NCBI GenBank assembly: GCA_029265355.1
Contig: JAJUJL010000006.1
Coordinates: 150,497 to 214,496, forward strand
Source of the DNA: Chloroflexota bacterium
GTDB taxonomy: Bacteria; Chloroflexota; Anaerolineae; Anaerolineales; UBA4823
Reading direction: 5' to 3'
DNA: 64,000 nucleotides
Shown: positions 42,664-51,131 of the stretch, piece by piece
Layout of the letters: every line of letters begins with the position of its first letter
How positions within the stretch are numbered: the stretch's first letter is position 1
The notes under the pieces: model-generated
Database searches by the model: none
Told to the model about the DNA's origin: nothing
Seen by the model: the letters and a program-made list of their open reading frames with translations, nothing else
Translations under genes and position numbers: made by a program

Positions 42664-42906
42664 CTACTCCCGGACAAAACCGATGATCTCTTCTTCTTCA
42701 CGTCCACCGAGCACTTCGATAAAATTCAGTCGCTCGATTGGCCAGTAGACGGTATCTACGTTTTCATCCAGGTAGTGCAAGTCTTTGCCGTCCCGTTGGC
42801 GTGGATTTTTCAGCAGTATCAGGTTGTCGCTCAGACCAGGAAGTTCATCCACCTCGCCAACTACCGGATCAGAATTCTGAACGTGCAGGATCAGCGTATA
42901 GGGCAT
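42664..42906 (-). CDS. Small acidic protein of unknown function
   Basis: The 80-residue product begins MPYTLILHVQNSDPVVGEVDELPG and ends in an acidic REEEEIIGFV tail. It looks like an alpha-beta domain without a membrane segment or metal motif. It lies 12 bp after the FHA gene and 9 bp before the OmpR regulator gene, so it belongs to the operon. A good ribosome binding site (GGAGGCAACC) precedes the ATG. The ORF is supported by operon packing and the clear Shine-Dalgarno sequence, although I recognise no family. Confidence 0.7.
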   Translation of the reverse strand: MPYTLILHVQNSDPVVGEVDELPGLSDNLILLKNPRQRDGKDLHYLDENVDTVYWPIERLNFIEVLGGREEEEIIGFVRE

Positions 42907-42918
42907 GGTTGCCTCCGA

Positions 42919-43437
42919 TCATTCGTTGGATTTGTGAATTAAGAGTTGAATTCTAAATTTACCAAGCGATATCATATCACCATCAGCGATCTCCTGTATC
43001 GAATGTGCAGCCATTTTCTTGCCATTGATCCGTGTGCCATTAGCTGAGCCCAGGTCGGTGATAAAGACTTTGCCTGAATCAAGGCGAATTGTTGCGTGCA
43101 AGCGAGAGACGCCTCCTTCATAAGCTTGAAATGGGGTTAGATCAATGTCTGGGAGGATCGGTTGATTACCGCTCACTCTCCCCAGGGTTAACTCGTGAGA
43201 ACTTTCTAATGGAATGATTTGACCGTTATCGATGATTTTTAAGCTTGCCCAGGCTGAATTTTTATGGTTTGATGGGGGCTTCGCTTCGAGTGGTTGGGGC
43301 TCGGGAACAGGTTCGTGAGCGCTAAAGTGATTTGTTACCGTAGGTGATTTATAGGAAAACCCTAATGAAGCGCCACAATTACTGCAGAATAACGCCCCTT
43401 CGAAATCTTTAGCGTGGCAGGTAGTACATTCGATCAT
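42919..43437 (-). CDS. Zinc-ribbon plus FHA-domain protein
   Basis: The 172-residue product has an N-terminal zinc ribbon (C4-x2-C7, C18-x2-C21) and a Pro-rich linker (about 40-62). A forkhead-associated domain follows (about 65-160) with the conserved LTLGR, VSRLHATI and SANGTRINGKK motifs that bind phospho-Thr peptides. It is the phosphopeptide-reading partner expected in a kinase/phosphatase operon. Its start overlaps the end of the J-VWA gene by 4 bases. The domain is intact, so phosphothreonine binding is likely; the partner is unknown. Confidence 0.92.
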   Translation of the reverse strand: MIECTTCHAKDFEGALFCSNCGASLGFSYKSPTVTNHFSAHEPVPEPQPLEAKPPSNHKNSAWASLKIIDNGQIIPLESSHELTLGRVSGNQPILPDIDLTPFQAYEGGVSRLHATIRLDSGKVFITDLGSANGTRINGKKMAAHSIQEIADGDMISLGKFRIQLLIHKSNE

Positions 43438-44927
43438 TGCGGAGGGTCTCGATCTTGTGGGGCCTCGGGTGTCGGGAGCAGCAATGCGCGGGTGCCAAAC
43501 TTGATGTTCTTTCGACCGATTTCGCTCAGCGCGTGTCCACGCTCAAGGTTTTCAGCCTCCAACAGGGTGGCGCGTGCAAGCTGTACTTCGCCTTGGGTGA
43601 ATAAGTGCGTCGCCAAATACTGCAGGTGCCGTTGTGCATTTTCCACGCGCCCTTCCATCAATTCTAGCTCGGCCCGTTCTTGCATGCGGTACAAAGTCAA
43701 TCGCGATAATGCCTGCAACAGTGCAGCCGGAGCTGGGCGCAAATCCGGATTGTTTTCAACGGGGCGACTGAGCGAGAGTTTGATCTCTGTGAGGCCTTCG
43801 CTTTGCGAGGGTATCTGGCAGGAGATAACGCCTTCGGCTAACACAACCTCATTAACGGTGGCAGGAACCGGAGGAATTTTGAACTCCAACACGATGGAGA
43901 GGTTATTACCCAAAAACAAATTTCCCAGGTGGATGGGAGAGCGAGTAAATAACGGTCCGGCTTCAGGAGCAAGACGAAATGCGTAGCGCAATTCAACACC
44001 CGGAGTGCTGGTGAAACTCATTGTGGTGCGTTCGGCGTAAACGCGTCCCAGGTTGAAGAACTTTTCTTTTAAATAACCTTGAATGTCAGAAGGTTTAGAG
44101 ACATAATGGCAGCTTCCGCCCGTTCGAGCGGCCAATTGATCGAGAAACGCATCGTTCCACTCTTCACCAATTCCCAGGCAACTGATGCTGATGCCCTTCC
44201 GAGCTGCTTGCCAGGAGACTCGTTCACAATCGGCCTCGTCGCCATAAGTGCGGCCATCGGTGAGCAAAATGATATGGTTGATGCTATGGACATTGTAATT
44301 AACGAGCGCTTCCTGGAAGCCAGCTTCCAACCCGTGATACAGCTCGGTGCCGCCACCGGTCTGGATCATTTGGATGAGTGTCTCGATCGTCGTGCGGTCG
44401 ATGCGACGCCCCGCAGGGACCATAATCTCTGCCCGATCGCTGAAGGTCACAACGGAGAGAGTGTCTTCGGGGTTGAGCTGGCGAACCAGTTCGATGGCGC
44501 TGGCTTTGACCGTATCCATGCGTGCGCCTTGCATGGAGGTGGAACGATCGATGACCAGACAGAGGTTCAGGGGAGGTCGCTGTAGGTTGGAATCCTGCTC
44601 ACATGGAAATATCTCCAAAAGGACATACACCAGTTGTGGTTCATCGATGCGAGCAATCCAACCGCGACTAAAAAGGGGGTTGATAGTCAGGAGAGGTTTC
44701 TTCTCATCGCGTGAGGGTAGATCGGCATCGTAATTCTCCCGAAGACGTGGATCGGAGAGGACTTCGTAAGCTCGTTGGATGCCGAGAAACAGCTCAGTAT
44801 CCCCAGGGCTGCGATTAACATCCGGGTGTAAACGCCGCGCCGCCAGATGATAAGCGCGACGCACCTCTTCTGGAGAGGCATCTCGCTTTAAGCCAAGCAA
44901 CTCGTAATAATCGTGATCATCCGGCAT
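43434..44927 (-). CDS. DnaJ J-domain fused to von Willebrand factor A domain
   Basis: The 497-residue product has a J domain at residues 5-68 with the intact HPD tripeptide (residues 34-36, in RRLHPDVNR), as needed to stimulate DnaK-type Hsp70. A VWA domain follows (about 118-300) with a complete metal-ion-dependent adhesion site: D127-R-S-T-S, Thr in GGGTELYHG and Asp in LLTDGRTYGDE. The C-terminal 200 residues form a beta-rich region and a helical tail resembling the parts after VWA domains in TerY-like or CoxE-like proteins. It overlaps the FHA gene by 4 bases and starts 2 bp after the PP2C stop. It is probably a metal-dependent scaffold that recruits Hsp70. The fusion is unusual and has no textbook function. 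Confidence 0.9.
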   Translation of the reverse strand: MPDDHDYYELLGLKRDASPEEVRRAYHLAARRLHPDVNRSPGDTELFLGIQRAYEVLSDPRLRENYDADLPSRDEKKPLLTINPLFSRGWIARIDEPQLVYVLLEIFPCEQDSNLQRPPLNLCLVIDRSTSMQGARMDTVKASAIELVRQLNPEDTLSVVTFSDRAEIMVPAGRRIDRTTIETLIQMIQTGGGTELYHGLEAGFQEALVNYNVHSINHIILLTDGRTYGDEADCERVSWQAARKGISISCLGIGEEWNDAFLDQLAARTGGSCHYVSKPSDIQGYLKEKFFNLGRVYAERTTMSFTSTPGVELRYAFRLAPEAGPLFTRSPIHLGNLFLGNNLSIVLEFKIPPVPATVNEVVLAEGVISCQIPSQSEGLTEIKLSLSRPVENNPDLRPAPAALLQALSRLTLYRMQERAELELMEGRVENAQRHLQYLATHLFTQGEVQLARATLLEAENLERGHALSEIGRKNIKFGTRALLLPTPEAPQDRDPPQ

Positions 44928-44929
44928 GA

Positions 44930-45829
44930 TTAGCTTTGAGGCAATCGCACCAAGATTGCGCTGATATTGTCTGGCCCCCCAGCCTTATTGGCGGCGGCTA
45001 CCAGTTTCTGACAGGCGATTTCGGGCTCAGGGGTGTTATACACGATGCTGTGAATTTCTGACTCGCCCACCATGTTCCACAAGCCATCGGAGCACAGCAA
45101 CAGATGGCCTGCTTGAGGGAGGTGCATGGTTTGAATATCGGGATCGAAAGGTTCGCCCTGCCCCAAAGCGCGATAGAGCACATTGCGCTGTGGATGGATT
45201 GCAGCTTCTTCGAGCGTTATTTGTCCTAATTCTATCAATCGTTTGACCAATGAATGATCTCGCGTCAGCAGCGCGACTTCTCCGCCAGGATGAATGAGAT
45301 AAGCGCGGCTATCTCCAACGTGTGCCAGGACCATCTGAGAGCCAAACAACACCGCGGCGGTGAGCGTGGTTCCCCCACCGGAGATAACTTTGCGAATGGC
45401 GCGGTGGGCTTCTTGCACACCCTCTTGCATTATCTCTTGCAAGGATTCGTTGGGAGGGTTGGGTGGCTGAGAGAGGAGCGGCAAATACAATTTGCGAATC
45501 AAATAACTTGCCAGGGTACGCACGGCAACCCCACTGGCAATCTCTCCATGCTGGTGACCGCCCATTCCATCAGCCACGATAAACAATCCGAATGGCAAAT
45601 AGTTTTGTTCGTTGGTCAGATTGGTTGCCAGGGTAAATAGAGAATCTTCGTTGTGGTCGCGCTGCATACCTACGGAGAGGGCGCAGCCCACAATGAATTG
45701 AGGAGGCTCCAGAGGCGCACCAGCAACGATGGGAATCAATTCTTGATCGGAGCGTGCCAGCGGTTTGGTTGGTACATCCATGTTCGAAGATTGGTTGTTG
45801 CCGAATAAACGCTCGAAGAACTTCTTCAC
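44930..45829 (-). CDS. PP2C-family protein serine/threonine phosphatase
   Basis: The 299-residue product is a cytoplasmic PPM phosphatase with motifs RDHNEDS, FIVADGMGGHQHG, LAHVGDSRAYL, LLCSDGLWNMV and GGPDNIS, which hold the two-metal site. The start is a GTG at 45829, preceded by AGGAG with 6-base spacing. A longer frame upstream lies inside the kinase gene and has no binding site. It is 25 bp downstream of the kinase and 2 bp upstream of the J-VWA gene, so it probably reverses the kinase's phosphorylation of FHA-bound or other targets. Confidence 0.92.
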   Translation of the reverse strand: MKKFFERLFGNNQSSNMDVPTKPLARSDQELIPIVAGAPLEPPQFIVGCALSVGMQRDHNEDSLFTLATNLTNEQNYLPFGLFIVADGMGGHQHGEIASGVAVRTLASYLIRKLYLPLLSQPPNPPNESLQEIMQEGVQEAHRAIRKVISGGGTTLTAAVLFGSQMVLAHVGDSRAYLIHPGGEVALLTRDHSLVKRLIELGQITLEEAAIHPQRNVLYRALGQGEPFDPDIQTMHLPQAGHLLLCSDGLWNMVGESEIHSIVYNTPEPEIACQKLVAAANKAGGPDNISAILVRLPQS

Positions 45830-45854
45830 AATGTCTCCTATATTGCTTCTGGCG

Positions 45855-47702
45855 TCAAGCCAGCAGAGCATAGATACGGTGGTCAATAGAGCCAATGTAT
45901 ACCAGGTCGTTGCTCGCAACGGGTGTACCGGTGATCGCTCCACCAGTACGGAACTTCCATCGCAATCTCCCGGTGCGGTACTCGATGCAGTACAAATGAC
46001 CATCTACCGACCCACAATAGACCGAGTCTTTGAATACAATGGGTGATCCGGTCACCTGATGCTCGGTTTCGTAAGTCCAAACTTCTTTTGCGCTGCGAAT
46101 GTCAACAGCGTAAATTTTGCCATCAATAGCACCAACGACAACCAAATCTCCAGCAATCCAGGGTGTGGAGATGCTGGCTTTGCCTAGTCGGAAACGCCAG
46201 ATGACCCAACCTGTTTTGGCGTCCAAGGCGTACAAGGTGCCGTCAACAGAAGTGAAGTAAATGGCGCCATCAGCGTGAACCGGGGAAGAAGTTATCGGGC
46301 GTTTCGCTTTGAAGCGCCATCGAATTGCGCTGCGAAAATCCATGCAGTAGAAATCGCCGCTTTCGGCGCCAAAGTAAATGAGATCATTGACTACCAGGGG
46401 CTTCGAACGAATCGGCGCGCCGACGTTTGTTTTCCAGGTGCTGCGTCCGCTGATCAAGTTGACGGCGTGAAGGTGGTAGTCATCAGACCCGAAGAAAACA
46501 TGCGATTCTGCAATCTCTGGCGACGAACGCACGGGTCCTTCGGATGGATAGGTCCAATTCAAGCGCCCGCTCCTGGCGTTGATCACATGCAGATGCTTAT
46601 CCTCGGAACCGAAATAGATATTCCCATCGTATACTGCTGGCCGGGTAACAATTCCTCCCTGTGTGGGGTATTTCCAAATGAAATCTCCCGTATCAGCCTT
46701 CAAGGCGTAGAGATTGTAATCGTACGAGCCGACGTAGAGCACGCCGCCATAAAGCAGTGGAGTACCGCGAATTTCATCCTCGGTGGTAAAGTCCCAAACA
46801 GGGCGGATGCCTCCGATACTGCTGGTGAACGCCGCCGTAGAAGCAGATGCTCGATCCAGCGCGCCGGTTTGGCGGGCCAGCTTCAGCATGGCTTGCTTCA
46901 TCTCTTCTGCCGATTGGAAACGGTCGGCAGGCTCGTACATCAGGGCTTTGTTGATGATCTTTTCCAGTTCAACGCTGACCGATGAGTTAATCTGCCTGAT
47001 GGGTCTTTCGCTGAAGGAGAAAGGCGGCTCCAGCCGAGGATCTCGCCGGGTGAGCAGGTGATGAAGGGTAGCGCCCAGGGCGTAGATATCCGCGTGGTGG
47101 CTGGCTTCACCGCGATATTGCTCGGGCGGGGAATACCCTTCAGTGCCGATCATCGTGCCGCGCTGCGGGCCCTGGAATGGCTTGGCGATGCCAAAATCTA
47201 CCAACACCACGTGCCCATGCTGGTTGATCATCACGTTGGAGGGTTTCATGTCCCGAAAGATAATCGGCTCAGGTTTGTGGTTGTGCAGGTAGCTGAGCAC
47301 ATCGCACAATTCGATTGCCCATTGGATGACGGTATCCGTTGGGAGAAAATCCTTGGTCATGCCTAAAACAGCTTCCAGGTCCTTGCCGTTGATGTATTCC
47401 AGGATCAGGTATGAGCGCTCGTTATAGGTGAAATAATCGTAGATGCGTGGAATGGCGGGGTGATCCAGCGTGGCGAGCAGGTTGGCTTCGCGTTCGAAAT
47501 TACGCACGATCGTGCTTCGCACCAACTCGTCGCGCGCCTGGTTGATCATTTCCTTGACGGCGACGAGCTTCACAACGTTGGGAAAGTGCAGATCGCGGGC
47601 GCGATACACTGCGCCCATCCCGCCAACACCGATCACGCTCTGGATCAAATAGCGGTTCGCCAGGGAAATGCCAGTGCTCAGCTGGTTAGCGCCTGAGGCC
47701 AT
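45855..47702 (-). CDS. Ser/Thr protein kinase with C-terminal PQQ-type beta-propeller
   Basis: The 615-residue product has a Hanks-type kinase domain at about 18-280: glycine loop IGVGGMGAVYRA, catalytic loop FRDMKPSNV (F in place of H), DFG in LVDFGIAK, and SPPEQ. It is followed by a linker and eight beta-propeller blades of about 40 residues each (YVGSYDYNLYAL, YFGSEDKHLHVI, FFGSDDYHLHAV, YFGAESGDFYCM, YFTSVDGTLYAL and so on). No transmembrane helix separates the two, so the propeller should be cytoplasmic. The ATG at 47702 is chosen, with a promoter (TTGCAA-17-TATAAT) at 47796-47824. The reading frame continues upstream to 47849 but would start with TTG at the promoter. It begins a six-gene operon. 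Confidence 0.92.
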   Translation of the reverse strand: MASGANQLSTGISLANRYLIQSVIGVGGMGAVYRARDLHFPNVVKLVAVKEMINQARDELVRSTIVRNFEREANLLATLDHPAIPRIYDYFTYNERSYLILEYINGKDLEAVLGMTKDFLPTDTVIQWAIELCDVLSYLHNHKPEPIIFRDMKPSNVMINQHGHVVLVDFGIAKPFQGPQRGTMIGTEGYSPPEQYRGEASHHADIYALGATLHHLLTRRDPRLEPPFSFSERPIRQINSSVSVELEKIINKALMYEPADRFQSAEEMKQAMLKLARQTGALDRASASTAAFTSSIGGIRPVWDFTTEDEIRGTPLLYGGVLYVGSYDYNLYALKADTGDFIWKYPTQGGIVTRPAVYDGNIYFGSEDKHLHVINARSGRLNWTYPSEGPVRSSPEIAESHVFFGSDDYHLHAVNLISGRSTWKTNVGAPIRSKPLVVNDLIYFGAESGDFYCMDFRSAIRWRFKAKRPITSSPVHADGAIYFTSVDGTLYALDAKTGWVIWRFRLGKASISTPWIAGDLVVVGAIDGKIYAVDIRSAKEVWTYETEHQVTGSPIVFKDSVYCGSVDGHLYCIEYRTGRLRWKFRTGGAITGTPVASNDLVYIGSIDHRIYALLA

Positions 47703-47795
47703 GGCGCTGGTTTCCAGTTTTTGGGTCTGACTTTGCTCTTCCAGGATAATTCTCCCGTTAATACGGCTCCAGGTTGCCCACAATCCATTGTGTAG

Positions 47796-47824
47796 ATTAT
47801 AGCTATCATCGGATTTATTTGCAA
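47796..47824 (-). promoter_or_regulatory. Sigma-70-type promoter of the kinase operon
   Basis: On the minus strand TTGCAA (47824-47819), a 17-bp spacer and TATAAT (47801-47796) give near-consensus boxes. Transcription would start at about 47789, some 87 bp before the ATG at 47702. This argues against the upstream TTG start. Confidence 0.7.
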
Positions 47825-47977
47825 TTCCAACCAGCATTTCGTGGCTCAAAATTTCAAAAGTGACAGTTTAGGTAAAAACCATCACTTTCAAAATCAATGA
47901 TAGGTCAGTATAATCCAGCTTGCATGTCTAAACAACCGTTTTTTTTGTGTGGATAGGAGCAGACAAGGAAAGTTTCT

Positions 47978-49390
47978 GTGATTGATTACGAGGTCTATTT
48001 ATCTCCCTATACATGGCGATATGGTTCTGATGAAATGCGCCGCATCTGGAGTGAGAAGAACAAACGCCGTATGTGGAGGCGGCTATGGCTGGCGCTGGCA
48101 GAAGTTCAGCACGAGTATGGCCTGCTGAAGGAGGAGCAGATCGCTGATCTACGCTTGCATGCGGAGGATGTGGACATTGCCAGATCGCTCGAGGTTGAAG
48201 CGCAAATACACCATGACCTGATGGCAGAGCTGAAAGTTTTTGCTGAGCAGGCACCGGTTGGTGGTGGCGCGTTGCACCTGGGGGCGACCTCTATGGATAT
48301 AGAGGATAATGCTGAAATCCTGCGCGTGCGCCAATCTTTGGATTTGTTGCTGGCGCAACTTGGGCGTCTCATGCATCATTTCGCAGTGCAAATCGAGGCC
48401 TGGGCGGATACACCGCTGATCGCTTTCACTCATCTTCAACCAGCGGAGCCATCGACATTGGGATATCGGCTGGCAATGTACGCCCAAGACTTGCTGACCA
48501 ATTGGGAAGACCTGCGCCGCTCCCGCCGGCTACTGCGCGGTAAAGGCTTCAAAGGAGCGGTGGGTACGGGAGCTTCTTACAGCGATTTGATCGGTGTGGA
48601 CCGGTTGGCGGAATTTGAGCTGCGGCTTTCAACTCACCTGGGTTTAGCGTTTTATCCACTCAGCGCCCAAACCTACCCGCGCCTTCAGGATTACACGGTG
48701 CTGAGCGCCCTGGCTGGGTTGGGCGCCAGTTTGTACAAGTTTGCCTTTGACCTGCGTTTCTTACAATCACCGCCGATCGGAGAACTTGCCGAGCCGTTCG
48801 GGAAATTGCAGGTTGGGTCGTCGGCGATGCCATTCAAACGTAACCCGATCAATGCAGAGAAAATCAACTCTTTGGCGCGCCAGCTTGCGCAGGCGCCTCA
48901 GATGGCCTGGCAAAACGCTGCACATAGTTTGTTGGAACGCACCCTGGATGATTCGGCAAACCGCAGGTCGCTTCTGCCCGAGGCTTTTTTATGCGCGGAT
49001 GAGCTCCTGAGTGTCAGTCTGCGCATCGTGAAAGACCTGCAGGTAGATGAGCGTGCGATGGCGCGCAACCTGGAACTCTATGCGCCTTTTGCTGCCATTG
49101 AACGCATTTTGATGGCCTTAGCGCGGCGTGGCGCTGACCGGCAGGCGATGCATGAACGATTGCGCTTGCACTCGATGAATGCCTGGCAAGCTATCCGGCA
49201 GGGAATGCAAAATCCATTAGCGGAGGACCTGGCAGAGGATGAGGACATTACCAGGCTATTGCCAGCCGCCGAGATCCGGCAAATCCTGCAAGCCGGCGCT
49301 CATTTAGGCGATGCTCCACAGCGGGCGCGCCAATTTGCCAGCCACATTCGGGAGCTAATTGTAATGCAGGGTGATGAAAAACAAATCTGA
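47978..49390 (+). CDS. purB: Adenylosuccinate lyase
   Basis: Acts twice in purine synthesis: SAICAR to AICAR plus fumarate, and adenylosuccinate to AMP plus fumarate. The 470-residue product shows the superfamily signature GSSAMPFKRNPINAEKI (about residues 282-298), the HLGATSMDIEDNAE block (catalytic His region) and FTHLQPAEPSTLGYR. A GTG start at 47978 has AAGGAAAG upstream. It is slightly longer at the N-terminus than many PurB proteins (extra basic helix). It is followed 10 bp later by purH, giving a purine operon continued by guaB after about 200 bp. Confidence 0.94.
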   Translation: MIDYEVYLSPYTWRYGSDEMRRIWSEKNKRRMWRRLWLALAEVQHEYGLLKEEQIADLRLHAEDVDIARSLEVEAQIHHDLMAELKVFAEQAPVGGGALHLGATSMDIEDNAEILRVRQSLDLLLAQLGRLMHHFAVQIEAWADTPLIAFTHLQPAEPSTLGYRLAMYAQDLLTNWEDLRRSRRLLRGKGFKGAVGTGASYSDLIGVDRLAEFELRLSTHLGLAFYPLSAQTYPRLQDYTVLSALAGLGASLYKFAFDLRFLQSPPIGELAEPFGKLQVGSSAMPFKRNPINAEKINSLARQLAQAPQMAWQNAAHSLLERTLDDSANRRSLLPEAFLCADELLSVSLRIVKDLQVDERAMARNLELYAPFAAIERILMALARRGADRQAMHERLRLHSMNAWQAIRQGMQNPLAEDLAEDEDITRLLPAAEIRQILQAGAHLGDAPQRARQFASHIRELIVMQGDEKQI

Positions 49391-49400
49391 GAGTGAATCG

Positions 49401-50924
49401 ATGAAAACTGCTCTCTTCTCGGTGTTTGATAAGTCGGGGCTGTTGGAATTTGCTCGCGCGCTGCACGAGATGGAATGGAAGATCATTGCCAGCGGGGGCA
49501 CCTCCCAGGCGTTGCGCTCGGCGGGGTTGCCGGTAGTTGAGGTCGCGGAGTACACCCGATCACCAGAAATACTCGCCGGGCGGGTGAAAACCCTTCATCC
49601 GGCGATACATGGGGGGATACTGGCGCGTGAAACTGAAGCTGATGCTGCTGATTTAGAGCGAATCTCGGCTGGGTACATTGATTTGGTGGTGGTTAACCTG
49701 TATCCTTTCAAGACGGTGATCAGTTCGCCGGCTACGACTTTGGAGCAAGCGATAGAAAACATCGACATCGGTGGCGTGGCGCTGATTCGCGCCGCCGCCA
49801 AGAATTATGCCAGAGTAGCTGTTCTGACCGACAGCCAGGATTATCCATTGGTATTGAAAGAGCTTCGCCAGTCTGGCAATGTATCGGATGTTACCCGGCG
49901 GCGATTGGCGAGCAAGGCATTTGCCCACACTGCGGCTTACGATGCCGCCATCCACGAGTATCTTTCTGCGCAGCAGCCGGTTCCAAAGCAGGATCAAGTG
50001 CTTAAGATGGAGCTATACCCGATCAGCGAGCTGCGCTATGGGGAAAATCCACACCAACAAGCCAAATTGTTCTCCTACACACCGGGAGTTGGACCCTTGG
50101 GTGGTGAGTCGTTGCAAGGGAAGGCGCTTTCATACAACAACATCATGGATCTGGATGCAGCCTGGCGCAGTGTCCTTCTTTTTGAAAAGCCAGCCGTTTG
50201 CATTGTGAAACACCTTTCACCTTGTGGGATCGCCGCCGCGAAAGAATTAGAAGAAGCCTTTCGCGGCGCCCTGGCATCCGACCCTGTGTCTGCTTTTGGG
50301 GGGGTGATCGCTGCGAACCGCGCATTTGATGGGCAGACCGCCCGCGCGATAGGTGATTTGTTCGTGGAGTGCATCTGCGCGCCAGGCTTCAGCGATGAGG
50401 CGCGGCAGATTTTGGCTGCACGAAAAAATCTGCGCTTGCTGAGTATGCCGGATCTATCTATAAAGCCACTATTCGAACTTCGCTCGGTCAATCACGGCGT
50501 TCTGTACCAGCAGCTCGACCTGGGAGATCCGGCTGATGCAGAATGGCAGGTGGTCACAAAGCGGCAGCCAACACCGGCAGAATGGCAGTCTTTGCGTTTT
50601 GCCTGGAAAGCCTGCCAGCCGGTCAAGTCGAACGCCATTGTGTTTGCACGCGAAGAGGCTACTGTGGGGATCGGCAGTGGACAACCAAACCGCGTGGACG
50701 CCGTGCGAATCGCTGCGCAGCGCGCAGGCGACCGCGCCATTGGAGCGGTGATGGCTTCGGATGCTTTTTTCCCATTCCCAGACTCGATCGCAGAAGCTGC
50801 CAGGGTTGGCGTAACAGCGGTCATTGCGCCAGGTGGATCTGTGCGCGACCAGGAGGCGATCGAGGCGGCTGATGCTGCCAATATGGCAATGGTTTTCACC
50901 GGTGTTCGCCATTTCAGGCACTGA
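49401..50924 (+). CDS. purH: Bifunctional AICAR transformylase / IMP cyclohydrolase
   Basis: Formylates AICAR with 10-formyl-THF and closes the ring to IMP. The 507-residue product has an N-terminal MGS-like IMP cyclohydrolase domain (FSVFDKSGLLEFARAL, GRVKTLHPAIHGGILAR, about 3-190) and a C-terminal transformylase domain (LRYGENPHQQAKLFS, SPCGIA, the KSNAIVFAREEATVGIGSGQPNRVDA region about residues 412-437 and SDAFFPFPDSI). The ATG at 49401 is preferred over the earlier in-frame ATG at 49371, which lies inside purB. It forms an operon with purB. Confidence 0.95.
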   Translation: MKTALFSVFDKSGLLEFARALHEMEWKIIASGGTSQALRSAGLPVVEVAEYTRSPEILAGRVKTLHPAIHGGILARETEADAADLERISAGYIDLVVVNLYPFKTVISSPATTLEQAIENIDIGGVALIRAAAKNYARVAVLTDSQDYPLVLKELRQSGNVSDVTRRRLASKAFAHTAAYDAAIHEYLSAQQPVPKQDQVLKMELYPISELRYGENPHQQAKLFSYTPGVGPLGGESLQGKALSYNNIMDLDAAWRSVLLFEKPAVCIVKHLSPCGIAAAKELEEAFRGALASDPVSAFGGVIAANRAFDGQTARAIGDLFVECICAPGFSDEARQILAARKNLRLLSMPDLSIKPLFELRSVNHGVLYQQLDLGDPADAEWQVVTKRQPTPAEWQSLRFAWKACQPVKSNAIVFAREEATVGIGSGQPNRVDAVRIAAQRAGDRAIGAVMASDAFFPFPDSIAEAARVGVTAVIAPGGSVRDQEAIEAADAANMAMVFTGVRHFRH

Positions 50925-50990
50925 GCCTCTAAACACCTGTAATTTGATATACGTTACCATGCTATGCTAAGAGTTTGTGAGAAAGCTACC

Positions 50991-51055
50991 CCTCATCCTG
51001 AGCGAAGCGAAGGATCTCCTCTTTTTTGCGCACTTGGCTACGTTCGGAGTGACAT
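50991..51055. repeat. TCATCCTGAGCGAAGCGAAGGATCT-type repeat fragment
   Basis: Between purH and guaB, a run containing CTCATCCTGAGCGAAGCGA followed by AGGATCT, and ending in TTCGGAGTGACATG, resembles the dispersed TGTCATTCTGAGCG palindromic repeats seen in many genomes and in part at 29282-29429. No ORF is present. Confidence 0.5.
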
Positions 51056-51131
51056 GATCACTCTAATCATACTCATTGAAACACCCGATCATAGAGTAAC
51101 AGGTTAATCATGTACAGTGGAGGTCTACCGG

